Assembly: GCF_004771275.1 (NCBI RefSeq)
Contig: NZ_RQEV01000003.1
Coordinates: 310,001-374,000, forward strand
Source: Leptospira fluminis
GTDB taxonomy: Bacteria; Spirochaetota; Leptospiria; Leptospirales; Leptospiraceae
Length of the DNA stretch: 64,000 bases
Direction of reading: 5' to 3'
In this document: positions 45,937 to 61,087 of the stretch, in pieces
Layout: the number at the start of each line of letters is the position of its first letter
Numbering within the stretch: position 1 is the first letter of the stretch
Program-made: the position numbers and the translations under genes
Notes under the pieces: model-generated
What the model was told of the DNA's origin: nothing
The model's database searches: none
Seen by the model: only the letters and a program-made list of their open reading frames with translations

Positions 45937-46794
45937 TTAAAAGGGAAACCGAGTTGAAGAGGCTTTTCCCGCTTCTTTTCCGAGTATTACTAGTAAGGCT
46001 AAATAAGAAACTAAATTGAAAAAGGAATTTTTTCCGTTTCTTCCGAAATTTTTTCGGAAAAAAATCAGTCTGCCTTGTCCTTCTTCCCGATAAAATCCCC
46101 AATCCGTTGGTAGACGGAATCCTTCCAAAATCCCCGATTCCGTATACGAATCCGGAACTGCTACGGAAAATTTATCGCCTTCTCCCGAATTGGTAGGGCA
46201 GGAAGTCAAAAATCCGATCCCTTTTTTATAATCGAATCTTTCCCTATCCCAAAATTCCTCGATAAAAGAAGAATCTAAAGTCTCCGAGAGATCGGCAAGA
46301 CTGTCCGTCACGTATTCCCATCGGAAATGATCCTCATCTCCCGTAAATAGAGTCCCTCCTTTCCAAGAAATCCTTGTTTCTTTTTCGAACGAAAGCCTTC
46401 TTTTTTTCTTTTTCGTTTCAAAGTGAGAAGGGACCACATCCTCCGAAATATCTATTTTTCCCGAAAACCAATCTAGAAAAAAACGTTCCGGCGGTTTTGT
46501 AGTCCGAACGGGGTATACGGAACCCTTAGGATTCCGAGCCACTCGGTATCTGTAGGAAAACGGTAGGGAATAGGAATCGATTTTTTTCCATCGTTCCGAC
46601 TGAACTAGAGACTGGAGTTCCTTCCATTCCCCATGCATCGGAAAATCGGTAGGAGGTTCCCAGATTCCGTCGGGCGTTCGAGGAATAAACCGAAGGTACT
46701 CTTCCCGAAAAAGCTCTACACAGTTAGAACAGCCGACCCTTCCCTTTTTCTTCCAATCCGATGCGGAAATTCCGCAATAAACGCAGGATTCCAT
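45937..46794 (-). CDS. McsA-like zinc finger fused to shortened McsB-like arginine-kinase domain
   Basis: 285 residues. The N-terminus has two zinc-binding pairs, C4-x2-C7 and C22-x2-C25, spaced as in McsA (VYCGISASDWKKKGRVGC). The rest shows McsB landmarks in order: YRYRVARN near 81 (SSRIRLARN in McsB), GDEDHFRW at 152 (NEEDHxR), GFLTSCPTNSGEG at 194 with the conserved cysteine C199, and WGFYREEGQGRLIFF at 232. The arginine after GTG is replaced (GDKFS), the C-terminal domain is missing and a hydrophobic stretch (258-270) ends the protein. Activity as an arginine kinase is doubtful; an adaptor for ClpC is possible. It lies 98 bases upstream of clpC. Confidence 0.72.
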   Translation of the reverse strand: MESCVYCGISASDWKKKGRVGCSNCVELFREEYLRFIPRTPDGIWEPPTDFPMHGEWKELQSLVQSERWKKIDSYSLPFSYRYRVARNPKGSVYPVRTTKPPERFFLDWFSGKIDISEDVVPSHFETKKKKRRLSFEKETRISWKGGTLFTGDEDHFRWEYVTDSLADLSETLDSSFIEEFWDRERFDYKKGIGFLTSCPTNSGEGDKFSVAVPDSYTESGILEGFRLPTDWGFYREEGQGRLIFFRKNFGRNGKNSFFNLVSYLALLVILGKEAGKASSTRFPF

Positions 46795-46809
46795 GGCCGA
46801 TCACCGATT

Positions 46810-48886
<2,077 letters not shown>

Positions 48887-49020
48887 TTTAAAGAGAGTAA
48901 AATTACCGATGTCGATGGAATTGCTTAGTTTGACAATTCTACGATTCCGAAGCAGGATGTCAAAATAAAGTCGACTCCCTCTCGGTAATCGGAAAGAGTT
49001 CGATTTCATTCGAAAGGTTT

Positions 49021-50025
49021 ATGGCTTCCAACCAAGTTTATTCTTTCCTCTTTCAATCCCGGGACAGCGCATCCTCGCTATATGTGCTCTTTGGCGGGAT
49101 TGTGGATCCGGTTACCTCTCATATAGAGCAATTGGATATTGTCGCCGTCGGAAACGGAGAGTTGATCAATATCCAGTTATCGGGGGCTACTTTTAAGGAT
49201 ATTTCGAATATCTGCCAAAAAATCAAATATGAAGGTCGTCAGCTCAAGAATCTAACCAATAAGCTTACCGAACTTTTCCAGAATTCCGGACAATCGGACG
49301 ATTTTATGGAGCAATTGCTTCATTACATTAATAAGAAAGAAGACGAGAAAATCCGGTACTTGATCACCCAAGTGGAGAACCAAGCTCTCGGAAACGTAAA
49401 ACCGGAAATTCAGGTCTGGTATTCTTTGATCGACCGGGAAAAAGCGGGCGAAGTCAGCGTAAGTCGCGAGCCGTTGGAAAACGTCGCTTCCGCGGGAGAA
49501 GAAGGACCTCCTTCCATAGAGGACGCGCCTACAATCCCTTCGCCGGCGGCCCTAACGATAGATTCTTCCATTCCACAGAATGCCGTTCGCGTACAATTCA
49601 AGTTTATCCTTTCCCCGGTTTCCGGAATCCCCGTAAACCAATTGAAACCGGGAGACCAGATCCTGGTCCAGCTGCTTACAGGAGATCCGACTACACTCGG
49701 TGTCATAGATACGATGAAGCTCAAGACCGAAGACGGATCGATTCGACCCGTCCCGGCCACGGTCGTTGCTACGGAGAATAAGGGTACGGAAAGCGAGACC
49801 GTAATTCGAATCGGAGCCGACATATTCGGGAAGGTCTACGAAGAAGAGAACACGATCAAAGTCCGACCCTATACCGGAGAAAAAGGCCCTTCGAAAGGAA
49901 GCGCAATCTCCCAACACTCCGCGTCGAGCACCGAAGCCGGAGAATCGAGCCTACTCCTAACCGTACTCATCGCGTTAGGAATCGTCGGTATCGGCATGGT
50001 GGCGGTCTTTGTATTTTTATTCTAG
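49021..50025 (+). CDS. Tail-anchored protein, unknown
   Basis: 334 residues, soluble for ~310 residues and ending in one membrane span (SSLLLTVLIALGIVGIGMVAVFVFLF split here as LLTVLIALGIVGIGMVAVF). The N-terminal domain looks helical (YINKKEDEKIRYLITQVENQ); the middle has a low-complexity Pro/Ser/Ala stretch; a beta-rich region (RVQFKFILSPVSGIPVNQL) precedes the anchor. No signal peptide, so the bulk is cytoplasmic. Followed 27 bases later by a membrane protein, likely its partner. No family recognised. Confidence 0.7.
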   Translation: MASNQVYSFLFQSRDSASSLYVLFGGIVDPVTSHIEQLDIVAVGNGELINIQLSGATFKDISNICQKIKYEGRQLKNLTNKLTELFQNSGQSDDFMEQLLHYINKKEDEKIRYLITQVENQALGNVKPEIQVWYSLIDREKAGEVSVSREPLENVASAGEEGPPSIEDAPTIPSPAALTIDSSIPQNAVRVQFKFILSPVSGIPVNQLKPGDQILVQLLTGDPTTLGVIDTMKLKTEDGSIRPVPATVVATENKGTESETVIRIGADIFGKVYEEENTIKVRPYTGEKGPSKGSAISQHSASSTEAGESSLLLTVLIALGIVGIGMVAVFVFLF

Positions 50026-50052
50026 ATTCCTTTTGTTATACGAACCTACTCA

Positions 50053-51096
50053 ATGAAGAAAATCTCCAAATTACACGTAGCTTACGTCATTCCCTTCGTT
50101 CTTCTTGTCGTTTGCTTATTCCAACTTTTCCTCCAACCCACATTTCTGGACGCGAACGACACGACAACAATGGAGTCCATGCTGGACGGGAGCGGCAGAG
50201 AACCGATGTCCGGGTTTTATTTTCAGGGCGGCACGATTTCGCAAATGCTCCTGACTCAAAAGATCCTTTCAGAATTGAGCGACAACGGAGTTCCCACGGA
50301 TTCCCAACCGGAAGATACGATCGATAGAATCGGGCGAATCCTGCTCGGTTTGAGGATCCAAATTTTCTTTTATTTCTTCCTGGGGTTTTTGTCCGTCGCC
50401 TGTTTTCTCTCCCTTTACTACAGAGCTTTCTTTTACTCTTTTTTAAATAGGATACTTTACGTTTTCGGAATAGTGTATTCCGTTTCCATTTTGCCTACGC
50501 TACTCGGCGCAGCCGTCAGGACCTCTGGGGCGAATTTTTGGGGATTCCCTACCGTACTTTTGGTCTTAGGATGGATCGTCTTTTTGGCATATATGACCGT
50601 ATCCATTAAGAGTGTCTTCAACGACGCGGAAGCGGACCGTTTTTCTTCCCTCCGAAACCTCAAGGAAGAAGAGGCCGAATTCCGGACGGGAAGTAAGGCG
50701 GAGAGCGAAACCATCCTTTTATCCGTCCTGCATTTCTTGAGCATTATCCTTCTAGGAGCTTTAGTCGGGAATCTTGTCTATATTCCCCTTTTTATGCTCC
50801 AGAAAAATTACACAAACCAATTCGGAATTCTGATGCTGATCTCACTTTTAGTATTGTGCGGATTTTATGTTCGGAATTATCTCCGCTTAGGTAAGAGTTC
50901 CGAATTGGGCAAGTTTCAAAATCTTGCACTGGGCCTGAGTTATCTTCAGATGCGTTTCGTCAGAAACATCCTTTTCGGAGTCGTCGGCTTTACGCTCGTG
51001 ATCGTTTTCATCGTTTTCATTTTTTCACTTTTGATCGTGAATATAAACGTGTTAGAAAACATGTTTCCAGCGATCGACGGCGGTCAAAATCTCTAA
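50053..51096 (+). CDS. Polytopic membrane protein, unknown
   Basis: 347 residues with about seven or eight membrane spans: one at the N-terminus (VIPFVLLVVCLFQLFL), then a ~70-residue external loop, then a cluster (FFYFFLGFLSVACFLSLYY and following) and further spans to the C-terminus. A Glu/Arg-rich cytoplasmic loop near residue 200 lies between spans. No transporter or enzyme motif is seen. Its 3' end overlaps the convergent 93-residue gene by 45 bases. Confidence 0.68.
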   Translation: MKKISKLHVAYVIPFVLLVVCLFQLFLQPTFLDANDTTTMESMLDGSGREPMSGFYFQGGTISQMLLTQKILSELSDNGVPTDSQPEDTIDRIGRILLGLRIQIFFYFFLGFLSVACFLSLYYRAFFYSFLNRILYVFGIVYSVSILPTLLGAAVRTSGANFWGFPTVLLVLGWIVFLAYMTVSIKSVFNDAEADRFSSLRNLKEEEAEFRTGSKAESETILLSVLHFLSIILLGALVGNLVYIPLFMLQKNYTNQFGILMLISLLVLCGFYVRNYLRLGKSSELGKFQNLALGLSYLQMRFVRNILFGVVGFTLVIVFIVFIFSLLIVNINVLENMFPAIDGGQNL

Positions 51097-51333
51097 GGTA
51101 TTTTTTCCGGAAAGATAAACGGATAAAAGGTGTAACGCACATATCGGAGCAAATAGCTTCGCATCTACGCTTCCTCTAAAAGCGAAATAATTTCCGATAT
51201 GGACGAGTAAAAGGGCGATCAGCAAGGCCTCGCTTCCCCTATGCGTAAAAGTAAGATAGAAACTTAAATAAACGGTTAAAAAAAAGAAACACCATGCGGC
51301 ACGATTTTCCCAAGACGGAGACTTTCGTTCCAT
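51052..51333 (-). CDS. Small membrane protein, unknown
   Basis: 93 residues with two or three hydrophobic segments (AWCFFFLTVYLSFYLTF, ALLIALLLVHIGNYFAF). It sits 20 bases after the MORN-type lipoprotein gene, as the last gene of the ParA operon, and its end overlaps the neighbouring plus-strand gene. The ribosome binding site is weak. No family recognised. Confidence 0.5.
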   Translation of the reverse strand: MERKSPSWENRAAWCFFFLTVYLSFYLTFTHRGSEALLIALLLVHIGNYFAFRGSVDAKLFAPICALHLLSVYLSGKNTLEILTAVDRWKHVF

Positions 51334-51353
51334 AATGCGATTCTTAAAAGGAT

Positions 51354-52037
51354 TCAGCCGCAGGAAGCGCCTTTAGGAGTCACTTCGCAGATTTCCCTGC
51401 CGTCGGGAGCATACAGAGTTCGTGAAAGAAAATTACCGTCGTTATCGAAAACCTCGACCGCTTCTTTGGAGCGATTCGGAAAATAGTAAAACCAGGTTCT
51501 GACCTTCTTTCCCTTGGAATAATATCCGGAATATTCCAGTTCGCCGTCGCGAAAGTATTTTTGCCAGAATTCGGATTTTTGTCCGTCCTTATAGAATCCT
51601 TGGATTTCAACCGATCCGTCGTGATAGAACCTTTTATAAGGTCCCTCTTCGTTTCCTTCCTCTCCGAGCCAGATCGACTCCGGTCTTTTGGGTCTAGTTC
51701 CGTATTTCTGGACGACGTAGGTTTTTCCGTCCGGGAAATACCAGACCCAATCTCCGATTTTCGCGCCGTGCTCGTATTTTCCTTCGGACACGGTTCTATC
51801 TTCCGTACGTGCAAAGGTCCGGCAAAGACCATGAGGCAGGTTTTTGTCGTCCGCTCCGCAATCGGAATACAATCTTCCATTTTCGTAATATAACCTCTGC
51901 CTGCCGGGCTCGTCGAGATAATATACGTTCCTGGATTTATCGTATTTTGCTTCCTTAGGAATTCCCGCAGGACGTTCGGATACGTTGCAGCCGAATACGA
52001 CCAGCGCCGCAATCACAAGTAACGGAAAGCGATTCAT
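51354..52037 (-). CDS. Lipoprotein with MORN-like repeats
   Basis: 227 residues from ATG 52037, which overlaps the stop of the upstream gene (TGATG). Signal peptide and lipobox VVFGC. The body holds repeated MORN-type units (LYYENGRLYSD, GDWVWYFPDGKTY, KRFYHDGSVEIQGFYKDGQK, YFRDGELEYSGYYSKGKK). Such repeats form a curved beta sheet and often bind partners. Co-transcribed with the ParA and membrane-protein genes. Confidence 0.8.
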   Translation of the reverse strand: MNRFPLLVIAALVVFGCNVSERPAGIPKEAKYDKSRNVYYLDEPGRQRLYYENGRLYSDCGADDKNLPHGLCRTFARTEDRTVSEGKYEHGAKIGDWVWYFPDGKTYVVQKYGTRPKRPESIWLGEEGNEEGPYKRFYHDGSVEIQGFYKDGQKSEFWQKYFRDGELEYSGYYSKGKKVRTWFYYFPNRSKEAVEVFDNDGNFLSRTLYAPDGREICEVTPKGASCG

Positions 52038-52723
52038 CAATCGATCGTGAATTTTTTAACGACGAGAATTTCCTCGTCTTCGTTTTTGATTTCGGCTTCG
52101 TAAGAGCCTTCTTCGTCAAAGAAAGAATCGTCGTAATAGGTCTGAAACTTTTCTATCCTCTTCTTCAATTCCTTTTCCTGAACGCTGATTTCCGCACGGT
52201 TATCGTCTAGTTTATAAATCGTTAATTTTATTTTCTTGGGAGAAAACCATCCGCCCCGTTTGTAATAGATGAAAAAATCCTGCCCATGAGCGAAGTGATA
52301 TTCCTTTTCAGCGCTCATACCGGATACTTTTTCGGGCGTCATCTTATCCACGTCCATATAGATTTCGTGTTTGGCCGGCCAAATCCACCAAATCAAAAGC
52401 GCGACCAATACGACCCCGAAAATCCTAAACCATTTTTTATTCCCGTTTATCGTCGAGGACGGGGCCTGCATGTATTCGTCGATCCTCATACTGTTGTTTA
52501 TCCGAAAGCGGTCTTTTTTGGGCAATTGTTTTTCCCCGTCGTATTTCTCCTCGGATTGCAGTGGTGCAATCGGTTCCGGCTTTCGTTCGGACTCCGTATT
52601 CTCCGGAGGATGCTCGCCTCCCAAAGTTTTACGTACAGCGTCACCGGCGGCCTTGCGAAGTAGTTCTTTTTTGGAATCCGATTTTTTACCCAAGCGAATA
52701 AACCTCGTCCGTAAATCGGGCAT
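52037..52723 (-). CDS. Single-span membrane protein linked to ParA
   Basis: 228 residues. A ~95-residue charged cytoplasmic N-terminus, one membrane span ([18 protein letters not shown]) and a periplasmic domain of ~100 residues rich in charged residues ([19 protein letters not shown]). The start overlaps parA by 38 bases. The topology suits a membrane partner for the ParA ATPase, with the cytoplasmic part as the docking region, but this is inference. Confidence 0.68.
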   Translation of the reverse strand: MPDLRTRFIRLGKKSDSKKELLRKAAGDAVRKTLGGEHPPENTESERKPEPIAPLQSEEKYDGEKQLPKKDRFRINNSMRIDEYMQAPSSTINGNKKWFRIFGVVLVALLIWWIWPAKHEIYMDVDKMTPEKVSGMSAEKEYHFAHGQDFFIYYKRGGWFSPKKIKLTIYKLDDNRAEISVQEKELKKRIEKFQTYYDDSFFDEEGSYEAEIKNEDEEILVVKKFTID

Positions 52724-53441
52724 ATTCCTTGGACGCTTTATTTTTGGGTTGGTATTCGTATAAAGTCCGATTCAAAAGATGAGCCTCCTCCACCGCAACG
52801 GACGGAGGAATTCTAGCGTCGAAAAGTCGAAGGTGTTCCGCGATCATGGGCACAACGGTTTGGGACAACGTGGTTCTAGCCTGGTATAATGTCAAAAGAG
52901 CCCCTAGGATTTTCAAACCCGGATTGTACCTTTTTACGGTCGCGGCCTTGGCTTCCAAAATCGCTTCGATCCCGTCCAATGAAAATTTGGATACCTGAAG
53001 AGGCACGATCAATCCGTTCGCCGCAACGAAAGCGTTCATCGTGATTAAAGAAAGACTAGGCGGACAATCGATGACGACCCAATCAAAATCCTCCATAATT
53101 TTCTCCAGTCCTTCTTTGAGTGCGAAAAAACCGTCCAATTTACCCGAAAGTAGGACATCCACCTGGGCCAATTTCGGAGAAGAGGGAAGTAGGCTCAGTT
53201 TCGGAATTCGAGTCGGCCTGAGCACATCCTTTGCGGAGACTCCTTCGTTAAAAATGGAAAACACGTCATTGTCGGTTTCGCTCGCCGCTTCGGGAAAAAC
53301 GGAGCTCGCATTGTTCTGCGCATCCAAATCCAAAAGAAGAACCCTGTCTCCTTTTAAAGCCAAACCCGCGGCTAAATGAACTGCGGTTGTAGTCTTTCCT
53401 ACGCCTCCTTTCTGATTTGCCACACAAAGCACTTGCTTCAT
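52686..53441 (-). CDS. ParA-family ATPase, orphan
   Basis: 251 residues from ATG 53441. The deviant Walker A motif is [18 protein letters not shown], with [14 protein letters not shown] and [14 protein letters not shown] as the other nucleotide motifs. ParA/Soj-type proteins segregate DNA or position cell components by ATP cycling. No parB and no parS-like repeat are nearby; instead it overlaps a membrane-protein gene, which argues for a positioning role rather than chromosome segregation. Confidence 0.9.
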   Translation of the reverse strand: MKQVLCVANQKGGVGKTTTAVHLAAGLALKGDRVLLLDLDAQNNASSVFPEAASETDNDVFSIFNEGVSAKDVLRPTRIPKLSLLPSSPKLAQVDVLLSGKLDGFFALKEGLEKIMEDFDWVVIDCPPSLSLITMNAFVAANGLIVPLQVSKFSLDGIEAILEAKAATVKRYNPGLKILGALLTLYQARTTLSQTVVPMIAEHLRLFDARIPPSVAVEEAHLLNRTLYEYQPKNKASKEYARFTDEVYSLG

Positions 53442-53561
53442 CAAAAAAATCCGTTGCCTGCTCGAATCCTATTCTCAGAATAACTCCATACGTCCTCGAG
53501 AAACCAGGGACAAGGAAAAAACCCCGTTTAGCCCGGCAGTCGCTAAAAAAGGAGAAGCCAA

Positions 53562-55019
53562 GTGCAATACGAAGTAGTCATCGGTTTGGAAGTCCACGCA
53601 CAATTGAACACGGAATCCAAGGTTTTTTCCACAAGCTCCACGAAGTTCGGAGCTCCCCCGAACTCGCAGGTATCCACCGTTTGTCTAGGCCTTCCCGGTT
53701 CTTTGCCTGTTTTAAACGAAGAGGCTCTAAACAAGGCGATCATGGCCGGGCTCGCATTCGGGTCGGAGATCACACTCCACACGAAATTCGATCGTAAAAA
53801 TTATTTTTATCCCGACCTTCCCAAAGGATACCAGATTTCCCAATTTGATCGGCCTATTTGTCTTGGAGGAGGAGTCTCCTTTACGGTAAAGGGAGAAGAG
53901 TCCCCTAAATTCGTAAGACTCACGAGAATCCATATCGAAGAGGACGCAGGTAAATTAATACACTCCGCTGATCCGAATATTCCCTTTTCTTACGTGGATC
54001 TGAATCGCGCTGGGACGCCTCTGATAGAAATCGTCTCCGAACCGGAATTGAGATCCTCCGATGAAGCCTACTATTATCTTCTGGCCTTAAAATCAGTCCT
54101 GCGTTATATCCGAGTCTCCGACTGCAATATGGAAGAAGGTTCCTTACGCTGCGATGCCAACGTTTCCATCCGTCCGAAAGGCTCGGACAAATTCGGAACC
54201 CGGGTGGAAATCAAAAACCTGAATTCATTCAAAGCGGTGAAAGCGGCCATCGATTACGAGGTGGAATGGCAGTCCGAAATGCTTTCACAGGGAAAAACTT
54301 TCCAACAGCAAACCAAACTCTGGGATTCCGCAGCCAACGTGACCGTGACAATGAGAACGAAGGAAATGAGTCACGACTACAGATATTTCCCGGATCCGGA
54401 TTTGCCCTCCGTCGTCTTATCGCAGGAAACGGTGGAACGGATCCGAGCGTCCCTTCCAGAACTACCGGACTCTAGACGCAATCGATTCATCGAAAAGTTA
54501 GGACTGCCTAAATACGACGCCGAAGTCTTGACCGCCGAAAGGGAAATAGCCGATTATTACGAAGAGGCTCTGCAGGTTTCCGGCGACGCAAAACGCACCT
54601 CGAACTGGGTAAAGGACGAGGTTTTGGGAATCGTAAACAAGGAAAACATTACAATTTCAGAATTTTCCGTAGGGCCCAAAAGGATAGGCCAACTAGTAAA
54701 GATGATTTCTGAAGGAAAAATTTCCGGCAAAATCGGCAAAACGGTCTTTGAGGAGATGGTTATCGACGACAAGGACCCCGAAGACATCGTAACCGAAAAA
54801 AATCTCGTAGTAGTGCGCGACGATAAGGAAATCGAGCGGATCGTCGACGAGGCGATCGCGGCAAACGAAGACGCCGTGCAAAAATACAAATCCGGAAAGG
54901 ATCGGGCTCTCGGAGCGATCGTGGGTTATGTGATGAAGGTTTCCAAAGGAAAGGCGGATCCGAATCTGGTAAACCAAATGTTACTAGACAAGCTCGGACC
55001 GCTTCCGCCCAAAGGCTGA
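53562..55019 (+). CDS. gatB: Aspartyl/glutamyl-tRNA amidotransferase subunit B
   Basis: 485 residues from a GTG with AAGGAG-type site 9 bases before it. The N-terminal GatB/E core begins [15 protein letters not shown] and continues with [15 protein letters not shown] and [17 protein letters not shown] residues ([13 protein letters not shown]); the C-terminal ~150 residues form the tRNA-binding YqeY-like tail. With GatA and GatC it makes Gln-tRNA (and Asn-tRNA) by amidation. gatA and gatC are not in the window. Confidence 0.97.
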   Translation: MQYEVVIGLEVHAQLNTESKVFSTSSTKFGAPPNSQVSTVCLGLPGSLPVLNEEALNKAIMAGLAFGSEITLHTKFDRKNYFYPDLPKGYQISQFDRPICLGGGVSFTVKGEESPKFVRLTRIHIEEDAGKLIHSADPNIPFSYVDLNRAGTPLIEIVSEPELRSSDEAYYYLLALKSVLRYIRVSDCNMEEGSLRCDANVSIRPKGSDKFGTRVEIKNLNSFKAVKAAIDYEVEWQSEMLSQGKTFQQQTKLWDSAANVTVTMRTKEMSHDYRYFPDPDLPSVVLSQETVERIRASLPELPDSRRNRFIEKLGLPKYDAEVLTAEREIADYYEEALQVSGDAKRTSNWVKDEVLGIVNKENITISEFSVGPKRIGQLVKMISEGKISGKIGKTVFEEMVIDDKDPEDIVTEKNLVVVRDDKEIERIVDEAIAANEDAVQKYKSGKDRALGAIVGYVMKVSKGKADPNLVNQMLLDKLGPLPPKG

Positions 55020-55063
55020 ACTTCGCGGCGGGACACATCAATCGCGGGTCCGGAAAAATTCGG

Positions 55064-55531
55064 TTATTTCTCCGACGGCACGGACCAGTAGTAATGCAAA
55101 AATTCCTCGTGGATACGAAACCCGAAACTTTCGAACAGCTTTCTCGCCGCGCGATTATCGGGTAAAGTCTCCAGGCTCATGCCCTTTCCGCCGAATTTTC
55201 GAACCACAGCTCCGGCCTCGTCCAGCAATTTTTTTCCCACACCCTTCTTTCTAGCTCCTTCACGAACATACAGATCGTTCAGTATGTAGTCCTTTTTGAG
55301 AAACAGCGAAGAATACGTGGGATAGAGTTGGGCGAAACCCAGAATCGTGTCCGCATCCTCGGCTACGATCAATATGGAATCCTTATGAAGAAGACGATCT
55401 TCCAAAAATCTCTTCGTAGCCGCGTAATCGGATTTTAGACCGTAATGTTTTCTATATAGGTCGAACAATTCGATCAATTCCTCCAAATCCGAACGACTCG
55501 CAATCCTGAGAGTAATTTCCAGCTTTGACAT
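55064..55531 (-). CDS. GNAT-family N-acetyltransferase
   Basis: 155 residues. The acetyl-CoA binding loop is VREGARKKGVGKKLL; the N-terminal part (LRIASRSDLEELIELFDLYR) and C-terminal GMSLETLPDNRAARKLFESFGF complete the GNAT fold. The substrate (small molecule or protein amine) is not evident. Convergent with gatB; upstream lies a gap of ~375 bases before dnaE. Confidence 0.88.
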   Translation of the reverse strand: MSKLEITLRIASRSDLEELIELFDLYRKHYGLKSDYAATKRFLEDRLLHKDSILIVAEDADTILGFAQLYPTYSSLFLKKDYILNDLYVREGARKKGVGKKLLDEAGAVVRKFGGKGMSLETLPDNRAARKLFESFGFRIHEEFLHYYWSVPSEK

Positions 55532-55908
55532 TTAGAGTTTTCTCATATATATAATTTATTTTAAAATCGATTCGCACCGAAGCATTCTCGTCGGCATGTA
55601 AAGCCTCGCCAAAAACGCTTAGGAATCTCCGAATCGCCTGCATTCTACCCGTGTCGTTAATTTGACAATTGCAAAGCTCCAAGCCGGCAAAAAATCCGAA
55701 TCGGAACCGGACTTACTCCGAGGTAAAATATTCTACATTGTCCCGGCTTTTCTCCGATAAAAATCCGGGAATTTTCTCCGCACGGAGGCGCGATTTTCAA
55801 GAAAAGCGTTTTTTCCGAAAAGGGTCTAATAAAGATAGGATTCGTTTTTCAGGCCTTAGAAAGATCGGGACCGTCTGGACTTGACGAATCAGGAGCCGAC
55901 TTTCTATT
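55532..55908. other. Intergenic region before dnaE
   Basis: About 375 bases between divergent genes with no convincing ORF. An AT-rich stretch starts it (TATATATAATTTATTTTAAAA), and TTGACA at ~55658 could be a -35 element, but no matching -10 at normal spacing was found. It must hold the promoters for dnaE and the acetyltransferase. No stable RNA fold recognised. Confidence 0.5.
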
Positions 55909-59439
<3,531 letters not shown>

Positions 59440-59462
59440 TAAAAGAATTCCGGTCCCCCGGT

Positions 59463-60122
59463 TCATTTTTCCAAAAGTCTCTTTAAAGACAGGATCGTCT
59501 CCGTCGGTGCGCCCGCGGAAGACCAATTGGATAAGTAAGAAGGAACGTCTCCGCCCGGGTCCGTTTGGTTGACATACGTGACTAACGTGGAACTATCGGA
59601 CACTTCCTCCAAAGTCCATTGTATATGGGAACGGGTGATTCTGTACGAATCCTTTTTTACGGGAACGTTAGGATCGTTTACTGCACGCGTTAAAATACTG
59701 ACTCGCCTCTTCTGAGTGTCGAAAAAGGATTCCGTTTCCAAAATCATCTCCCTGTCCTTTACAGGCCAAGGAGCTCCGATCAAATAATAATGAATGAATT
59801 TATCCGGAACTTTTCCGCCGAGCAAACGGGATTCTTTGCAATTCGCGATCCAGTTCGTATGGCCGGGAATATTCAAAAAAACGTTTCTAACCTCGGACAA
59901 GGAACGAGAAATCAGAGTGCTGACTTTAAACGCGTCAAAACGGGAATCGGTAGCTCTCTTAAAAATTTTCACGCCGTTTTCTTCCTTCAGATACACCCAA
60001 TCGCCCGCGATTACATCCGAGGAAAAAAATAGGAAGGAAACCGTAAAAATTCCGTGCAGGAATACGGAAAAAAACGCCTTACCGAAGAAAAGATTCTGTC
60101 GTTGTTTTGCCGAAGTATTCAT
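59463..60122 (-). CDS. START-domain lipid-binding protein, exported
   Basis: 219 residues with an N-terminal hydrophobic signal region (FFSVFLHGIFTVSFLFF). The START-like fold is suggested by WVYLKEENGVKIFKR, HTNWIANCKESRLL and the later VNQTDPGGDVPSYLSNW, a pattern common to small bacterial START proteins. It should carry a hydrophobic ligand in the periplasm. It lies 23 bases downstream of the M23 peptidase gene on the same strand, so both may be one transcript. Confidence 0.8.
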   Translation of the reverse strand: MNTSAKQRQNLFFGKAFFSVFLHGIFTVSFLFFSSDVIAGDWVYLKEENGVKIFKRATDSRFDAFKVSTLISRSLSEVRNVFLNIPGHTNWIANCKESRLLGGKVPDKFIHYYLIGAPWPVKDREMILETESFFDTQKRRVSILTRAVNDPNVPVKKDSYRITRSHIQWTLEEVSDSSTLVTYVNQTDPGGDVPSYLSNWSSAGAPTETILSLKRLLEK

Positions 60123-60145
60123 ACCGAAAAACCGAAGGAGAAGGA

Positions 60146-61051
60146 TTATCTAATACGCGTCACGTAAAAGGTAAAGCTCTTCTCACTTAAGTTTCCTTTA
60201 AAATCCCATGTCAAAACTCGAACGGTATTTTCTCCGTTCCGAAAATCCAAATTGCCGAGAAGATATTGGTCCCGGTAATACAATTCGCCGAAGCGGAACC
60301 CTTCGGGATTTCTCCATTCTCCCCGATCGTAGTTCAAAGAGGAAAAACCCGCCTTTTTTAACGGCTCACCGTTTAAAAACGTCTGGATCTGTGCGACTCC
60401 CCTACGCTGGCCGGGTTTCTTACCCGAATCCTGGATACCGACGGTTACGGGAAAGGATTGCGAAATATTAATGTTTTCCCCGTCGTTAATCTGAGTGAAT
60501 TTTTCCCCTACATGAACCAACAGATTTCCGATCTGAGGCGGCGTGTCGTCCTCGATCGGAGGAAGAAATTTCATCGGATCTAAAATGATTTTTCCGTAAT
60601 CTTTTAGGACTAAAAAATGAAGGTGAGCTCCGCTGGAATGCCCCGTATTTCCGGTCGTTCCGATTTTTTCTCCGGCTCCAAGAATGCGATCCTCCAAAAA
60701 GCCGTTTAAACGGCCGTCTTTGAGGTGATAATAGGCGGTGTATATTCCTTTTCCGTGATCCAGCCAAACGGAATTTCCGGTACCGAATTCGTCTCCGAAC
60801 GGATCGTCTTCGCCGAACCGCGAATAAAGGATTTTTCCTTCTCCCATCGCCAAAACCGGCTCCCCGTTAGAGGAAATATCCATTCCGTTATGAAAATGGT
60901 CCCCCCTAGATTCTCCGAAGACGGAACTAATCTTGTTTTCAATTCCTTCCGTTTTCACGGGGAATAGAAAATTTATTACTTTATCGTTTTCAGCAAAGGT
61001 GCTTAGATGGAACGCGGCCAAGATTAGGCCTATAGTAGGGATGAATCTCAT
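60146..61051 (-). CDS. M23-family metallopeptidase, exported
   Basis: 301 residues with a signal peptide ([19 protein letters not shown]). The LytM zinc site is spread over HFHNGMDI and the later HLHF, with a YYHLK segment between. It should cleave peptidoglycan cross-links or act as a regulator of such enzymes. A second domain of ~110 residues follows the peptidase domain, beta-rich, of unknown type. Divergent from the sigma-factor gene, 36 bases away. Confidence 0.9.
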   Translation of the reverse strand: MRFIPTIGLILAAFHLSTFAENDKVINFLFPVKTEGIENKISSVFGESRGDHFHNGMDISSNGEPVLAMGEGKILYSRFGEDDPFGDEFGTGNSVWLDHGKGIYTAYYHLKDGRLNGFLEDRILGAGEKIGTTGNTGHSSGAHLHFLVLKDYGKIILDPMKFLPPIEDDTPPQIGNLLVHVGEKFTQINDGENINISQSFPVTVGIQDSGKKPGQRRGVAQIQTFLNGEPLKKAGFSSLNYDRGEWRNPEGFRFGELYYRDQYLLGNLDFRNGENTVRVLTWDFKGNLSEKSFTFYVTRIR

Positions 61052-61087
61052 TCCGGGTCGGCCCCCTGGTGCAAGGTTACAGTAAGA

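Noticed and set aside
53445..53561. parS site or replication origin near parA
   Set aside because: No palindromic parS-like sequence or DnaA-box cluster found in the gap; no parB nearby.
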